DNA of 14,571 nucleotides from Fen-1077 sp050014355 (GTDB lineage: Bacteria > Chloroflexota > Dehalococcoidia > Dehalococcoidales > RBG-16-60-22), in assembly GCA_050014355.1 (NCBI GenBank), contig JBEKDL010000077.1, positions 1 through 14,571 of the forward strand. The letters are read 5' to 3'. Below, in pieces: positions 1-8,366 of the stretch (its first letter is position 1; every line of letters starts with the position of its first letter). The position numbers were made by a program, and so were the translations under genes. The notes beneath the pieces are model-generated. The model was given only the letters and a program-made list of their open reading frames with translations, made no database searches and was not told the origin of the DNA.

Positions 1-364
1 GGAAGCATCGATCAAGATCGCATCCCTTTCCCCGTATATCAAAGTGGAGTTGCTGTTAAAGCCCAGATAACTGTGAAGAAAGACTCTAAACTTAAGAGAC
101 AAATTTGCTCGTCCTTTCCTATAGTTGGGTGGCAGTAAGCACTCCGATGCCTTAGGTCACCTCAATCGCCATCATAGTAGTGGTTGAATTGATAAGTATG
201 TTAGTGGAAAATTTCTCAAGAGTCAACCGAGCGTATTGACTCATAATAAAAGTTATGGGAGGCTCAAGCAAAGCATAACATCCGTGTTTCAGGGAGAGAC
301 AGACCTCACCCATCTCCACCAGAAACATGGATGAGTTGTTGGAAGGTTCGTTTAAGAAATCTAT
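1..364. other. non-coding stretch left of the efflux operon
   Basis: No convincing gene is visible. A plus-strand frame is open from the window edge to a stop at 136-138 (45 codons), but its composition is not clearly protein-like and it could be chance. Two weak inverted repeats occur. The arms 220-226/236-242 form a 7-bp stem with a 9-base loop. The arms 305-311/329-335 form a 7-bp stem with one G-U pair and a 17-base loop, about 30 bases past the stop of the adaptor gene. Neither is followed by a T-run on the minus strand, so neither is a convincing intrinsic terminator of the operon. Confidence 0.5.
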
Positions 365-1648
365 CTAGCTTTTATCGGCAATTATGTCGGCCCTGGCGTT
401 CATTCCGGATTTTAACCCCGAGTTTTGCGGCAGAGTAAAAGTAATCTTTACGGGGAATAAAATCATGCTGGTATCAGAGGATGGCAGGGTGCCGACGAAA
501 CTGACGGCCCCGTCAATGCGCAAACCGGGCAAAGCATCTACTGTGAGATTGACCTTTTGTCCGACTTTCACATTGGCTATATCCAGCTCATTCACATTGA
601 CATCGAGCTCCATTTGGCTCAGGTCGATTATTTCGAAGGCAGTTGTGCTGGCGAAGGTAGCTGAAGACAGGACGTCGAACACTTTCACATTTACCGTGCC
701 GATGACACCGTCAATTGGCGCGGTTATTATCGCTTTCTGAAGTGAATCCTTGGCGATATTCACGTTATTTTGAGCGGTTGCCACATCGTTATTCGCTTTA
801 TCCAGCGCCGTTTTGGCACTATCGACCGCCAAGGCAGACTTCGTCGCTGCGTTTTTAGCGTTCTCTACGGCGACTTTAGCTTTCTCCAGCCCGAATTCAG
901 CCGTTCTCAAAGTCCAGAATTTATCCATCGATAGATTCTGGTTTTCGAACGGGTCGGTGCCTATTCCGCTGCGATTGAGTAGGTCTGTGCTACTTGTCAG
1001 GTTGTCGAGTGCTTGTTGCAGATCGCTTGGGATATCACCTATTTGTTCCGATTTTAACGCTGCGGTTGCGTTGGCTATGGCTAATTTGGCGTCATTGATA
1101 TATCCAAGCGCAGTGGGTACATCGATGTAAACGGTATGGTAGTTATAGGGATAAATGATTTTGTTCAGGTTGTCCTGAGCCTGTTGCAGGTCGATGCCGG
1201 CGGAAACCACATTTTCCTGCACCGTGGCATTATCCGTCTGGGCTGATTTGAGAGCGTAAGCGGCCTGTCTGGCGGCGAACTCCGCCGCATTTTCCGCCAG
1301 CTGCGCCGCGTTCAGAGATTCTTGAAGAGAGGAAGTATCGAGCATAGCCAGAACCTGCCCTTTGGTTACCCTGTCCAGCACGTTGACCTTGACCTGGGCG
1401 ACTGTACCGCTTGTGCCGAAAGTCAATTTCACGTCTTGAACGAAAGATAATCGTCCGGTTGCCCTGATGTGCAGCGCTGGCGTCGTTGACAAAACGGATG
1501 GAGCATTTTGATTGGGCCGCGGCGTTGTTGAAGACGTAGTAGCGTTTGTGGATGCAGGGGCCGATGCCGTCGTTTTGGCTGCCGATGAACAGGCCGTTGG
1601 CACCACTAGTAACAGAATCACCATAAAAATAAGCGTCCACTTCGCCAT
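365..1648 (-). CDS. RND efflux membrane-fusion (periplasmic-adaptor-type) lipoprotein
   Basis: This is the adaptor subunit of the RND pump encoded just upstream; it would link the pump's extracytoplasmic face to the outside. I chose the ATG at 1648 (427 residues) over an in-frame ATG at 1666 because AGGAG lies 6 bases before it and it follows the pump's TAA by one base. The N-terminus is Met-Ala-Lys, then a hydrophobic run, then a lipobox-like VPTAC with Cys20, so it is probably lipid-anchored. A Ser/Thr/Pro-rich linker reaches about residue 58. The first lipoyl half is at about 73-105, followed by a long Ala/Gln/Asn-rich helical hairpin (about 108-305). The second lipoyl half starts at the APIDG motif (about 311), and a beta-barrel domain ends the protein. 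The hairpin is much longer than in AcrA, with a Pro/Gly-containing insertion near its tip. Family is clear; the substrate is unknown. Confidence 0.92.
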   Translation of the reverse strand: MAKWTLIFMVILLLVVPTACSSAAKTTASAPASTNATTSSTTPRPNQNAPSVLSTTPALHIRATGRLSFVQDVKLTFGTSGTVAQVKVNVLDRVTKGQVLAMLDTSSLQESLNAAQLAENAAEFAARQAAYALKSAQTDNATVQENVVSAGIDLQQAQDNLNKIIYPYNYHTVYIDVPTALGYINDAKLAIANATAALKSEQIGDIPSDLQQALDNLTSSTDLLNRSGIGTDPFENQNLSMDKFWTLRTAEFGLEKAKVAVENAKNAATKSALAVDSAKTALDKANNDVATAQNNVNIAKDSLQKAIITAPIDGVIGTVNVKVFDVLSSATFASTTAFEIIDLSQMELDVNVNELDIANVKVGQKVNLTVDALPGLRIDGAVSFVGTLPSSDTSMILFPVKITFTLPQNSGLKSGMNARADIIADKS

Positions 1649-1649
1649 A

Positions 1650-4600
1650 TTATTCTCCTGACTCATTTAAATTATTCGGGTCCGGGTCCTGCTGTTCTTG
1701 AGGAGGCGGGTCATCTTCAGCTCCGGCCAAGGGAGGAGCTTCCGTGATTTCTGGCGTAACCATCTTTGGAGGAACAGTAACCTTCACCCCGCGACGGAAC
1801 AAGCGGGCGACAGCTACGACGACATCATCCATAACCGTATAAGCCACAGGTACAACTACCAGGCTTAACAGTGTTGAAGTGAATACACCACCGATAACGG
1901 CGATGGCCATGGGCGCGCGGAACGCCCCGGCCGCACCTATCCCCAGCGCTGTGGGAATCATGCCCAGGATAATAGATAATGATGTCATGAGAATGGGTCT
2001 AATCCTCACCGGTCCCGCGGCCAAAACAGCTTCAGTGCGTTCTTGGCCCTCTCTTCGGTATCGAATAATAAAGTCGACCAGAAGGATGGAGTTTTTCGTG
2101 GCGATGCCCATCAAGAGCAACATGCCTATCATGGATATAACCGTTAACTGTGTGTGAGTGATTAACAGGGCGAACACTGCCCCGATAGCTGCGAGAGGCA
2201 GTGCGGTCATTACGGTTAATGGGTGAATCAAGGAACCGAACTGGGATGCCAGGACCATGTAAACGAAGGCTAGCCCGAGAATCATCGCGAAAGTAAGAGA
2301 ACTGAAAGCCGAAGTGGTTTGTTGCTGCTGCCCGCCGGTCTGCCACATCACTCCTACGGGCAGTGACAGCCCGGAAAGGGCTTTCTGCACATCCGGCATT
2401 ACATCTGCCGCGGTACGTCCTTCAAGGTTTGCTCCGACCGAGATTTGCGATAGGCCGTTATACCTCGTCAGCGTCGTCGGTCCTGTACCCTGTTGCACTT
2501 GAGCTAAAGCGCTTAAAGGATACATATCTCCGCTGGAAGTGATTATAGGCAAATTCTGAAGAACTGATGTATCCGCAAGGTCCTGTTCACGCAGTTGCAC
2601 GGTCACATTCATTCTTTGGTATCCCTGCCAGTCCACCTGGGTAACCGTGGTATCCTGGATCAAGGTGCTGACCGTCTGACCCAAGGTCGCTGCGTTAATA
2701 CCGAGATTGGCTGCCCGCTGGCGGTCTACCACAATATTGAGTACGGGTGTTTGGGGAGGAGTACTGGTAGCCGTGTCCTTAAGCCCCCGCACCGTGTTTA
2801 AGCGCTGCACTATCTGGTTGGCTACATCATTGAGAGCATCGACGCCGCCAGGCCCCTGCACCGTTATTACGACCGGGCGCCCGCGGACGGAACTTCCTCC
2901 GCCAAGTCCGAAGCCGATTCCCAGAAACTGGTTAGGTTTGGAATAAGTTACGTTACTGCGGTATTGGGTTAACAGCCCGCGTAAGCGTAAAATCATATTA
3001 TCAGTATTCACGTTGTCCTTAAGCTGGACGGAAATCGAACCGGACTGCGAAGAGCTGCCGCCGCCTACCCTGGAAAAGATACGCTGGACTTCAGGCTGAG
3101 CCGTGATAATCTTCTCAACATCACGGGCCATCTGGTCTGTTTTTTCGAGCGGGGTTCCTGTCGGCAGGCTAATACCTATGTTTACCTGGTGGGGGTCGGA
3201 GGTGGGGAAGTAACCGAGCGGCATGGTGGTGATTAACCAGACTGCTATTGCGAAGATGCCCAGCGCCGAACCTAAAACTATCCGGCGGTGGTTTAAAGAC
3301 CAGGCGAGTATTTTCTTATACCAGGCGATGGTAGATTCCCAGGCGGCGCCGAAACGCTCGCTCCAGTATTGTTTCGATTTTCCGGCTTTTTCCGTTCTCG
3401 CAAATTCAGCCGGTTTGACATTAAAAGGTTTAGCGAAGTGCGCCGTGAGTAAAGGCGCAAAAGTAAATGCCTCAAACAAAGAAATCAGGACGGCTGCCGC
3501 AATGGTAATGCCGAATTGCTTAAACAGGTTTCCAATCTGGCCCGAGGTAAACCCGACCGGTATAAAAACCGCGACGATGCTTAACGTGATAGCCAGCACG
3601 GCAAAAGCTATTTCCCCGGTGGCTTTCTCCGAAGCGACCTTCGGCGATTCACCGTATTCCATATGGCGGAAGATATTTTCCCGGACGACGATAGCATCAT
3701 CAATCAATAAGCCAATCGAAAGCGAAAGAGCCATCAGGCTGATGATATTAAGGGTGTATCCCAGATAACGCATTACCGCGAAGGTGGCTATGACGATAAT
3801 CGGCAAGCCGGCAATGGTAATAAGTACGTTCCGCATATTACGGAAAAACAGAAACAGCACAGCTCCGGCCAGTATAGCCCCTATGATTAATGTCAATAAG
3901 ACATCACGGACCGACTGCTGGATAAAGGTGGAGTCGTCTTGTACAATATTGAAACTCAGGTCGGGGAAATCATGGGAAAGGCTTTTTAATTCATTACGGG
4001 CTAGGGCCGCAGTTTGTACGACGTTGCTCCCCGATTGTTTTTGCAAAGAAATAAGTATCGTGCTTTGCCCGTTAAGAAGGGTATAAGACGTCACCGGGGG
4101 AGTGGTTATGGAGATAGAAGCAACCTGGCTAAGTTGAATGGCGTTGGTACCGTGCCGGGCGACAATCAGATTGCTGATTTCGTCCACATTCTGGAACTGG
4201 GCTGCCGTGTTCAGTGATAAATTCTGGTTACCGGTCTTGAGTTGTCCGGCCGGTAAAACGCTGTTATTCTGCTGCAACGCCGTCGTAATTTGCTGCGGCG
4301 ATACCTGCAGGTCGGTTAATCTTATTGCATCGAGTTTGATGGCTACCTCCGGAGTGGAAAGGCCGTTTGCACCGACAGATGCCACGCCAGCAAGCTGCTG
4401 CAGACGCGGTTGTATCACGCTGGTCAGCAGCTGGTTCATATCCGCTGATGAAAGCGGCGTTCCTTTAACGGTAAGCGCTACTGTCATAAAGGGAGCTGCG
4501 TTCTGGTCAAAACGCCGCATCACCGGCGTTTGAGCACCTGAAGGAAGACTCCGGGAAAGCGGGTCGATTGCTTCGCGTACTTCTTCGGCTGCCTGCTCGA

Positions 4601-4901
4601 GGTTGAATCCCACCACGAAACTGACGGTAACCATGGACATGCCTTGTTGGGAGGTTGAAGAAATATTACTGACGCCGCTAATACCATTGAGAGCCTGTTC
4701 AACCACTTTGGTGACTTGAGTTTCCACGTTTTGCGGGCTGGCTCCCGGGTAGGAAACACTAACGGATATCGTGGGGTTTGACATGTCGGGTAAGAGGTCG
4801 ACTCCCATGTGGAGATAGGACAAAACACCGACCAGGGTTATAGCCAGGAGCACCATAGTGATGAAAAGGGGCTGTTTTATAGCCAGCTTGGCTAATGGCA
4901 T
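1650..4901 (-). CDS. RND-family (HAE1/AcrB-type) efflux pump
   Basis: This is a proton-driven inner-membrane exporter of hydrophobic or amphiphilic compounds. At 1083 residues it has the usual length. The N-terminus carries the family start (IKQPLF, then transmembrane helix 1, then VDLLPDMSNP). The first porter half spans about 35-335, helices 2-6 about 335-490, helix 7 about 540-560, the second porter half about 565-865, and helices 8-12 about 868-1030. The proton-relay residues are present: Asp401-Asp402 in GLLIDDAIVV, and Lys936 in GIATKNSILL. The C-terminal tail after the last helix (about 1045-1083) is rich in Pro, Glu and Asp. The start has a GGCAGG ribosome site 8 bases upstream. It is first in the operon, with the adaptor gene one base after its stop. 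No outer-membrane channel gene is present. Substrate cannot be read from sequence. Confidence 0.96.
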   Translation of the reverse strand: MPLAKLAIKQPLFITMVLLAITLVGVLSYLHMGVDLLPDMSNPTISVSVSYPGASPQNVETQVTKVVEQALNGISGVSNISSTSQQGMSMVTVSFVVGFNLEQAAEEVREAIDPLSRSLPSGAQTPVMRRFDQNAAPFMTVALTVKGTPLSSADMNQLLTSVIQPRLQQLAGVASVGANGLSTPEVAIKLDAIRLTDLQVSPQQITTALQQNNSVLPAGQLKTGNQNLSLNTAAQFQNVDEISNLIVARHGTNAIQLSQVASISITTPPVTSYTLLNGQSTILISLQKQSGSNVVQTAALARNELKSLSHDFPDLSFNIVQDDSTFIQQSVRDVLLTLIIGAILAGAVLFLFFRNMRNVLITIAGLPIIVIATFAVMRYLGYTLNIISLMALSLSIGLLIDDAIVVRENIFRHMEYGESPKVASEKATGEIAFAVLAITLSIVAVFIPVGFTSGQIGNLFKQFGITIAAAVLISLFEAFTFAPLLTAHFAKPFNVKPAEFARTEKAGKSKQYWSERFGAAWESTIAWYKKILAWSLNHRRIVLGSALGIFAIAVWLITTMPLGYFPTSDPHQVNIGISLPTGTPLEKTDQMARDVEKIITAQPEVQRIFSRVGGGSSSQSGSISVQLKDNVNTDNMILRLRGLLTQYRSNVTYSKPNQFLGIGFGLGGGSSVRGRPVVITVQGPGGVDALNDVANQIVQRLNTVRGLKDTATSTPPQTPVLNIVVDRQRAANLGINAATLGQTVSTLIQDTTVTQVDWQGYQRMNVTVQLREQDLADTSVLQNLPIITSSGDMYPLSALAQVQQGTGPTTLTRYNGLSQISVGANLEGRTAADVMPDVQKALSGLSLPVGVMWQTGGQQQQTTSAFSSLTFAMILGLAFVYMVLASQFGSLIHPLTVMTALPLAAIGAVFALLITHTQLTVISMIGMLLLMGIATKNSILLVDFIIRYRREGQERTEAVLAAGPVRIRPILMTSLSIILGMIPTALGIGAAGAFRAPMAIAVIGGVFTSTLLSLVVVPVAYTVMDDVVVAVARLFRRGVKVTVPPKMVTPEITEAPPLAGAEDDPPPQEQQDPDPNNLNESGE

Positions 4902-4953
4902 TAAAGTACCTGCCTACACAAATATATAATAAAGGCCCATGCTTTAAAATGGT

Positions 4954-4994
4954 CAGGAAGCTTAATCGCTATTTATATGCACCTGAAAGCTTAA
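4954..4994. repeat. pair of 12-base direct repeats upstream of the RND operon
   Basis: Two similar 12-mers, at 4954-4965 and 4983-4994, match at 10 of 12 positions, share the core AAGCTTAA, and are 29 bases apart start to start. They lie 53-93 bases before the pump's start codon, where operators of efflux repressors are often found. No regulator gene is adjacent, so this is only a candidate cis site. Confidence 0.25.
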
Positions 4995-5046
4995 ACAACC
5001 AATTATATTATATTTTGAAAATATTATCATCATGTTTGCTATACCC

Positions 5047-5076
5047 TTGATAAAGCATAACCTCTTCCTTTAATAT
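5047..5076 (+). promoter_or_regulatory. candidate sigma-70-type promoter for the molybdoenzyme gene
   Basis: TTGATA at 5047-5052 (5 of 6 consensus bases for a -35 box) is followed after 18 bases by TAATAT at 5071-5076 (4 of 6 for a -10 box). Transcription would start near 5084, giving a leader of about 128 bases before the preferred GTG start. The region is AT-rich, so chance matches are likely. Confidence 0.35.
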
Positions 5077-5087
5077 AGGTATACCTA
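5076..5087. promoter_or_regulatory. perfect 12-base palindrome, possible operator
   Basis: TAGGTATACCTA is a perfect inverted repeat that begins at the last base of the candidate -10 box and covers the expected transcription start. A dimeric repressor bound here would block transcription of the molybdoenzyme gene. No regulator gene is nearby, so the role is inferred from position and symmetry only. Confidence 0.35.
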
Positions 5088-5211
5088 CAACGGAACAGTG
5101 ATCCCGATGTTTATTCAATGGTAACTTTCAAGTAAAATGTGACTATTTTAAGTGTCTCTGGTATCATTCAATTTAAAGCTCACCGAAGTTGAGCAGCAAG
5201 GAGTATTGATT

Positions 5212-7824
5212 GTGGATATCGGAGAAAAGACGGTTTTAAGAACAATCGGCCTCAGTGGTGTGATCACCGGCGGAGCGGAAGGCGCCGTCGACGTTAAGAA
5301 TGGGAAAATCCTCAGGATCAGGCCTCTACATTACGATTGGAAATATGACCGGAAAGCTTTAAATCCCTGGAAATTCCAGAAGAACGGTAAAACCCTGGAA
5401 CCCAATTGGAAATCGCTGCCCGGCCCCTATTCGCTGGCTTACAAGAAACGTATATATTCCCCTAACCGTATCAAGTATCCCTTAAAGAGAGTAGGTTGGG
5501 ACCCGGACGGCGAGAGGAATCCGCAAAACCGGGGTAAGAGCAAGTACCGGAGAATCTCATGGGATGAGGCTACCGATATCATCGCCAGCGAGATTAAGAG
5601 GATACACGCGAAATACGGGCCGCTGGCTGTTCTGACACAGGGAGACGGACACGGCGAATGTAAACTGGTGCAGGGTCCTCACGGTTTACCCGGATTGCTA
5701 CTGGAAAAGATGGGGGGCTGGACGCAGCAAATCAGGAATGCCGACAGCTGGGAAGGATGGTACTACGGTGCCATGCATGTCTGGGGGACAGGATTGTGTG
5801 GTCATTTAATGCCGGCGGCCAACGTCGTCAAGGATGTTACTGAGAACTGTGAAATGCTCCTGGTGTGGGGAGGTGACCCGGAGACAACCCCATGGGGTTT
5901 CCGGGGACAGTTCGCCAGCCGCCTCAGCTATTTCTGGTCGGAAATCGGCATCAAACAGGTGTATATCTGCCCCGAGTTGAACTATGGCGCCGCGGTTCAT
6001 GCCGATAAATGGATACCGATATTGCCCAATACCGATGCGGCCATGCAACTAGCGATAGCTTATATCTGGATAACCGAGAGGCGCTACGATAAGGACTATA
6101 TAGGTACCCATACGGTGGGTTTCGACAAATTTGCAGAATATGTTCTTGGAAAAGAAGATGGCATTCGTAAAACACCCGAGTGGGCTTCTCCCAAGTGCGG
6201 AGTCCCGGAATGGACCATTAAAGCCCTGGCCCGGGAGTTCGCCGCCCGGGTGACAACGATAGGCCATTATTTCGGCGGCGGTTATATCCGGGGCCCGTTT
6301 TCCCATGAGCCCGCCAGGCTGGAGGGCGTGTTGCTGGCCATGCGGGGTCTGGGTAAACCCGGCGTCCACCAATGTATCATCACGAACTTCGGTATGCCCA
6401 GGAGTATACAATCTAAAAGTGTGCGTTACACCTGGCAAAATTTCGCCAGTGACTTGATGTTTAAGGACAGGATACTAAAACCGCAGGCCGCCGGTTGCCG
6501 TGCCAGCCAGAAACAGTTCTTTCCCAAGACTCTTTTTAAAGAGGCGATTCTTAATCCGCCGGTCACTTTCTGGGGCAAGAGCGAAAATATGGCGCCAGTG
6601 GAGGACCAGTTTAACAAATATTCATATCCGGCCCCCAAAGAGGAAGGCGGGACAGAAGTGCATATGATATGGACGGATAATCCCTGCCTGACTACCTGTT
6701 GGAACGAAGGGCACAAATTAGCGGAAGCCTACCGCAGTCCGAAGATAGAATTTATTGTCACTCAGCACCCGTGGCTCGAGAACGATACCATGTTCGCCGA
6801 TGTCATCCTGCCGATAAGCACCCTTTATGAGATGGATGACATCATGACCAACAGCTCCCAGGGCATCCAGTTCCAAAACGTCATACTCCAAAGGCAGGCT
6901 ATCAAACCCGTGGGCGAATCTAAGAGCGACTACGAAGCAGTTTTGGAGGTGGCTAAAAAGCTTGGGAAATATGAAGAGGTAACCGAGGGTAATAGCGTGG
7001 AGGACTGGATTAAATTCGCCTTTGAAGGCCTGGGTTTACCAGAATTAATCAGCTGGGAAGATTTCAAGGATAAGCAATACTATGTTTTTCCGGTAGCTGA
7101 GGACTGGGAAAATGACCCGCCAGGATTGAGAAGGTTTTACGAAGATCCGGAGAAGTACCCTTTGAAAACGCCATCCGGAAAGCTGGAAATATATTCCGAG
7201 CGACTAGCGAAGAACTTCCCCGATGATAAGGAAAGACAGCCGATACCGAAATGGGTGGAAAAAAGCAAGACGCACGATGAAAGGATTTCCGGCCAAAGGG
7301 CCGAGAAGTACCCCCTGCTCATGATGTCCAACCACGGAAGATGGAGAATGCATGCCCAGTGTGACGATATATCATGGACGAGAGAAATACGGACATGCAA
7401 GGTAAAAGCATGGGACGGCTATATGTACGAGCCCCTCTGGATACACCCGTCAACCGCCAACGCCAGGGGTATCATTAATGGAGACATCGTTAAAGCTTAT
7501 AACGAGAGGGGAGCTGTGCTCGGCGGGGCCATTGTCTGGGAAAGAATTAAGCCCGGAGTGGTATACATGGATCACGGTTCCAGATGTGACTGGATTGTAC
7601 CGGGAGAACTTGACCGGGGCGGCGCTGTTAACCTGATATCGCCAAACGGTATTGTCTCTGAGCATTGTCCTGGCATGGCTACCAGCGGCTACCTGGTTGA
7701 AGTCGAGAAAGTAAGCATGGCTCAAATGGAAGAATGGAAGAAACAATATCCCGAAGCCTTCGCTAGAGAATATGACCCGGCTTCCGGACTACGCTTTAAC
7801 GCATGGGTTGAAGGACGTACGTAG
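5212..7824 (+). CDS. molybdopterin oxidoreductase, transhydroxylase large-subunit-like
   Basis: This is a DMSO-reductase-superfamily catalytic subunit binding Mo or W bis-pterin cofactor. From memory of the family, it resembles the large subunit of pyrogallol-phloroglucinol transhydroxylase (about 875 residues) along its whole length, for example YVLGKEDG, PVGESKSDYE, and the C-terminal cofactor domain with NGDIVKAYNERG. In the same region, DSWEGW places a Ser at residue 179, matching the metal-ligand Ser of that enzyme, and His147 in GDGHGE aligns near its active-site His. No N-terminal four-cysteine cluster motif and no Tat or Sec signal are present, so it is probably cytoplasmic. I chose GTG at 5212 because AAGGAG lies 8 bases upstream; the same frame opens at a GTG at 5152 that lacks a clear ribosome site (890 residues). 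The usual iron-sulfur partner gene is absent. The superfamily call is secure; the substrate is not. Confidence 0.9.
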   Translation: MDIGEKTVLRTIGLSGVITGGAEGAVDVKNGKILRIRPLHYDWKYDRKALNPWKFQKNGKTLEPNWKSLPGPYSLAYKKRIYSPNRIKYPLKRVGWDPDGERNPQNRGKSKYRRISWDEATDIIASEIKRIHAKYGPLAVLTQGDGHGECKLVQGPHGLPGLLLEKMGGWTQQIRNADSWEGWYYGAMHVWGTGLCGHLMPAANVVKDVTENCEMLLVWGGDPETTPWGFRGQFASRLSYFWSEIGIKQVYICPELNYGAAVHADKWIPILPNTDAAMQLAIAYIWITERRYDKDYIGTHTVGFDKFAEYVLGKEDGIRKTPEWASPKCGVPEWTIKALAREFAARVTTIGHYFGGGYIRGPFSHEPARLEGVLLAMRGLGKPGVHQCIITNFGMPRSIQSKSVRYTWQNFASDLMFKDRILKPQAAGCRASQKQFFPKTLFKEAILNPPVTFWGKSENMAPVEDQFNKYSYPAPKEEGGTEVHMIWTDNPCLTTCWNEGHKLAEAYRSPKIEFIVTQHPWLENDTMFADVILPISTLYEMDDIMTNSSQGIQFQNVILQRQAIKPVGESKSDYEAVLEVAKKLGKYEEVTEGNSVEDWIKFAFEGLGLPELISWEDFKDKQYYVFPVAEDWENDPPGLRRFYEDPEKYPLKTPSGKLEIYSERLAKNFPDDKERQPIPKWVEKSKTHDERISGQRAEKYPLLMMSNHGRWRMHAQCDDISWTREIRTCKVKAWDGYMYEPLWIHPSTANARGIINGDIVKAYNERGAVLGGAIVWERIKPGVVYMDHGSRCDWIVPGELDRGGAVNLISPNGIVSEHCPGMATSGYLVEVEKVSMAQMEEWKKQYPEAFAREYDPASGLRFNAWVEGRT

Positions 7825-7839
7825 CAATTAAGGCAATTG

Positions 7840-7869
7840 TTGGGTAACCTTTGCTTGAATTGTTACCAA
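7840..7869 (+). terminator. weak hairpin after the molybdoenzyme gene
   Basis: TTGGGTAAC (7840-7848) pairs with GTTACCAA (7862-7869) with one bulged G around a 13-base loop, 15 bases past the stop codon. The position suits a terminator, but no T-run follows, so it could instead be a transcript-end stabilising stem. Confidence 0.3.
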
Positions 7870-8176
7870 TAGGTGGAATGTTGTGTTGCGGTTGTTTGTG
7901 AGGTTGTACCTTTATCGACCTATCGTGCCGTATGGGCTAAAAAAGATTAGAACAGGAACATCCCTCGCTTTTCTTTAGCGATAAACATTAAAACATACTA
8001 CCAATGGCGGCGAAAAGCATGACAATCTGGTAATCAACACTACTGTTTGCCATCTTTTATCTCATAGAACTGGCAATTATTCCTACAATAGCCTGAAAAA
8101 GTAATTTTTTAGCACTAAATTATTGCCAGATTAAATACTAAATACCTTTTTTCGGGTCACGAATAGGTAAATTATG

Positions 8177-8197
8177 CGCAAATATGTCAAATTTGCG
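8177..8197. repeat. inverted repeat, possible operator
   Basis: The arms CGCAAAT (8177-8183) and ATTTGCG (8191-8197) are perfect 7-base complements around a 7-base centre. It lies about 120 bases before the recombinase remnant, in the AT-rich zone, where an operator of the original mobile element could have been. No T-run follows. Confidence 0.3.
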
Positions 8198-8260
8198 TGA
8201 AAATAAGTAGAAATTAGCGTTAAAATAGATACACATTCAAGCTAGATAACCTCCAATAAA

Positions 8261-8366
8261 CCCGAAGGGCAGGGTTCCACGGGCTTTGCCCGTGGGTGAA
8301 TGCGTAACCGCCCGAAGGGCGTGCAGCAAAGCTTGAGTTACAAAGTGCCACGGGCTCTGCCCGTGG
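8261..8366. repeat. two tandem palindromic (REP-like) repeat units
   Basis: Two related units lie head to tail. Each begins with CCCGAAGGGC (8261-8270 and 8311-8320). Each then carries a perfect 8-bp stem, CCACGGGC with GCCCGTGG, around a 3-base loop: TTT at 8277-8295 and TCT at 8348-8366. The second CCCGAAGGGC also sits in a 5-bp palindrome, 8309-8321. The units differ in internal spacing (6 versus 27 bases between the two motifs). The high-GC hairpins stand out from the AT-rich DNA before them and sit exactly where recognisable recombinase sequence begins, so they probably mark a rearrangement or insertion of a repetitive extragenic palindrome. Confidence 0.7.

Larger units (their letters stand above)
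7825..8260. other. AT-rich non-coding stretch between molybdoenzyme and recombinase remnant
   Basis: No open frame of useful length exists on either strand. The stretch is visibly more AT-rich than the flanking genes, especially after about 7980. It contains an imperfect hairpin just after the molybdoenzyme stop and an AT-flanked inverted repeat at 8177-8197. The iron-sulfur partner expected for the molybdoenzyme, and the missing N-terminus of the recombinase, were both looked for here and not found. Confidence 0.6.

Noticed and set aside
1..138. Open plus-strand frame from the window edge, possible C-terminus of a gene
   Set aside because: Only 45 codons and no recognisable motif; a second frame is also open to position 70, so chance is a fair explanation.
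305..335. Hairpin after the adaptor gene as a rho-independent terminator
   Set aside because: The 17-base loop, a G-U pair in the stem and no following T-run make it unconvincing; recorded only in the non-coding entry.
3223..3768. Antisense open frame (181 codons) inside the RND pump gene
   Set aside because: It mirrors conserved transmembrane coding sequence of the pump and has no independent evidence.
7825..8299. Search for a duplicate tRNA-Val 3' end marking the left end of the element
   Set aside because: Nothing resembling GGATTCGAACC or the acceptor sequence is present here or elsewhere left of the recombinase, so no left boundary can be given.
8305..8313. TAACCGCCC in the repeat region matches the antisense of the tRNA-Val 5' end (9813-9821), a possible att duplicate
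   Set aside because: Only 9 bases, at the wrong end of the tRNA (attachment sites lie in the 3' half), and explained by the palindromic repeat itself.
8261..8366. CRISPR-like or tandem repeat array
   Set aside because: Only two units, variable spacer lengths, each with internal dyad symmetry; this is a palindromic repeat, not an array with unique spacers.
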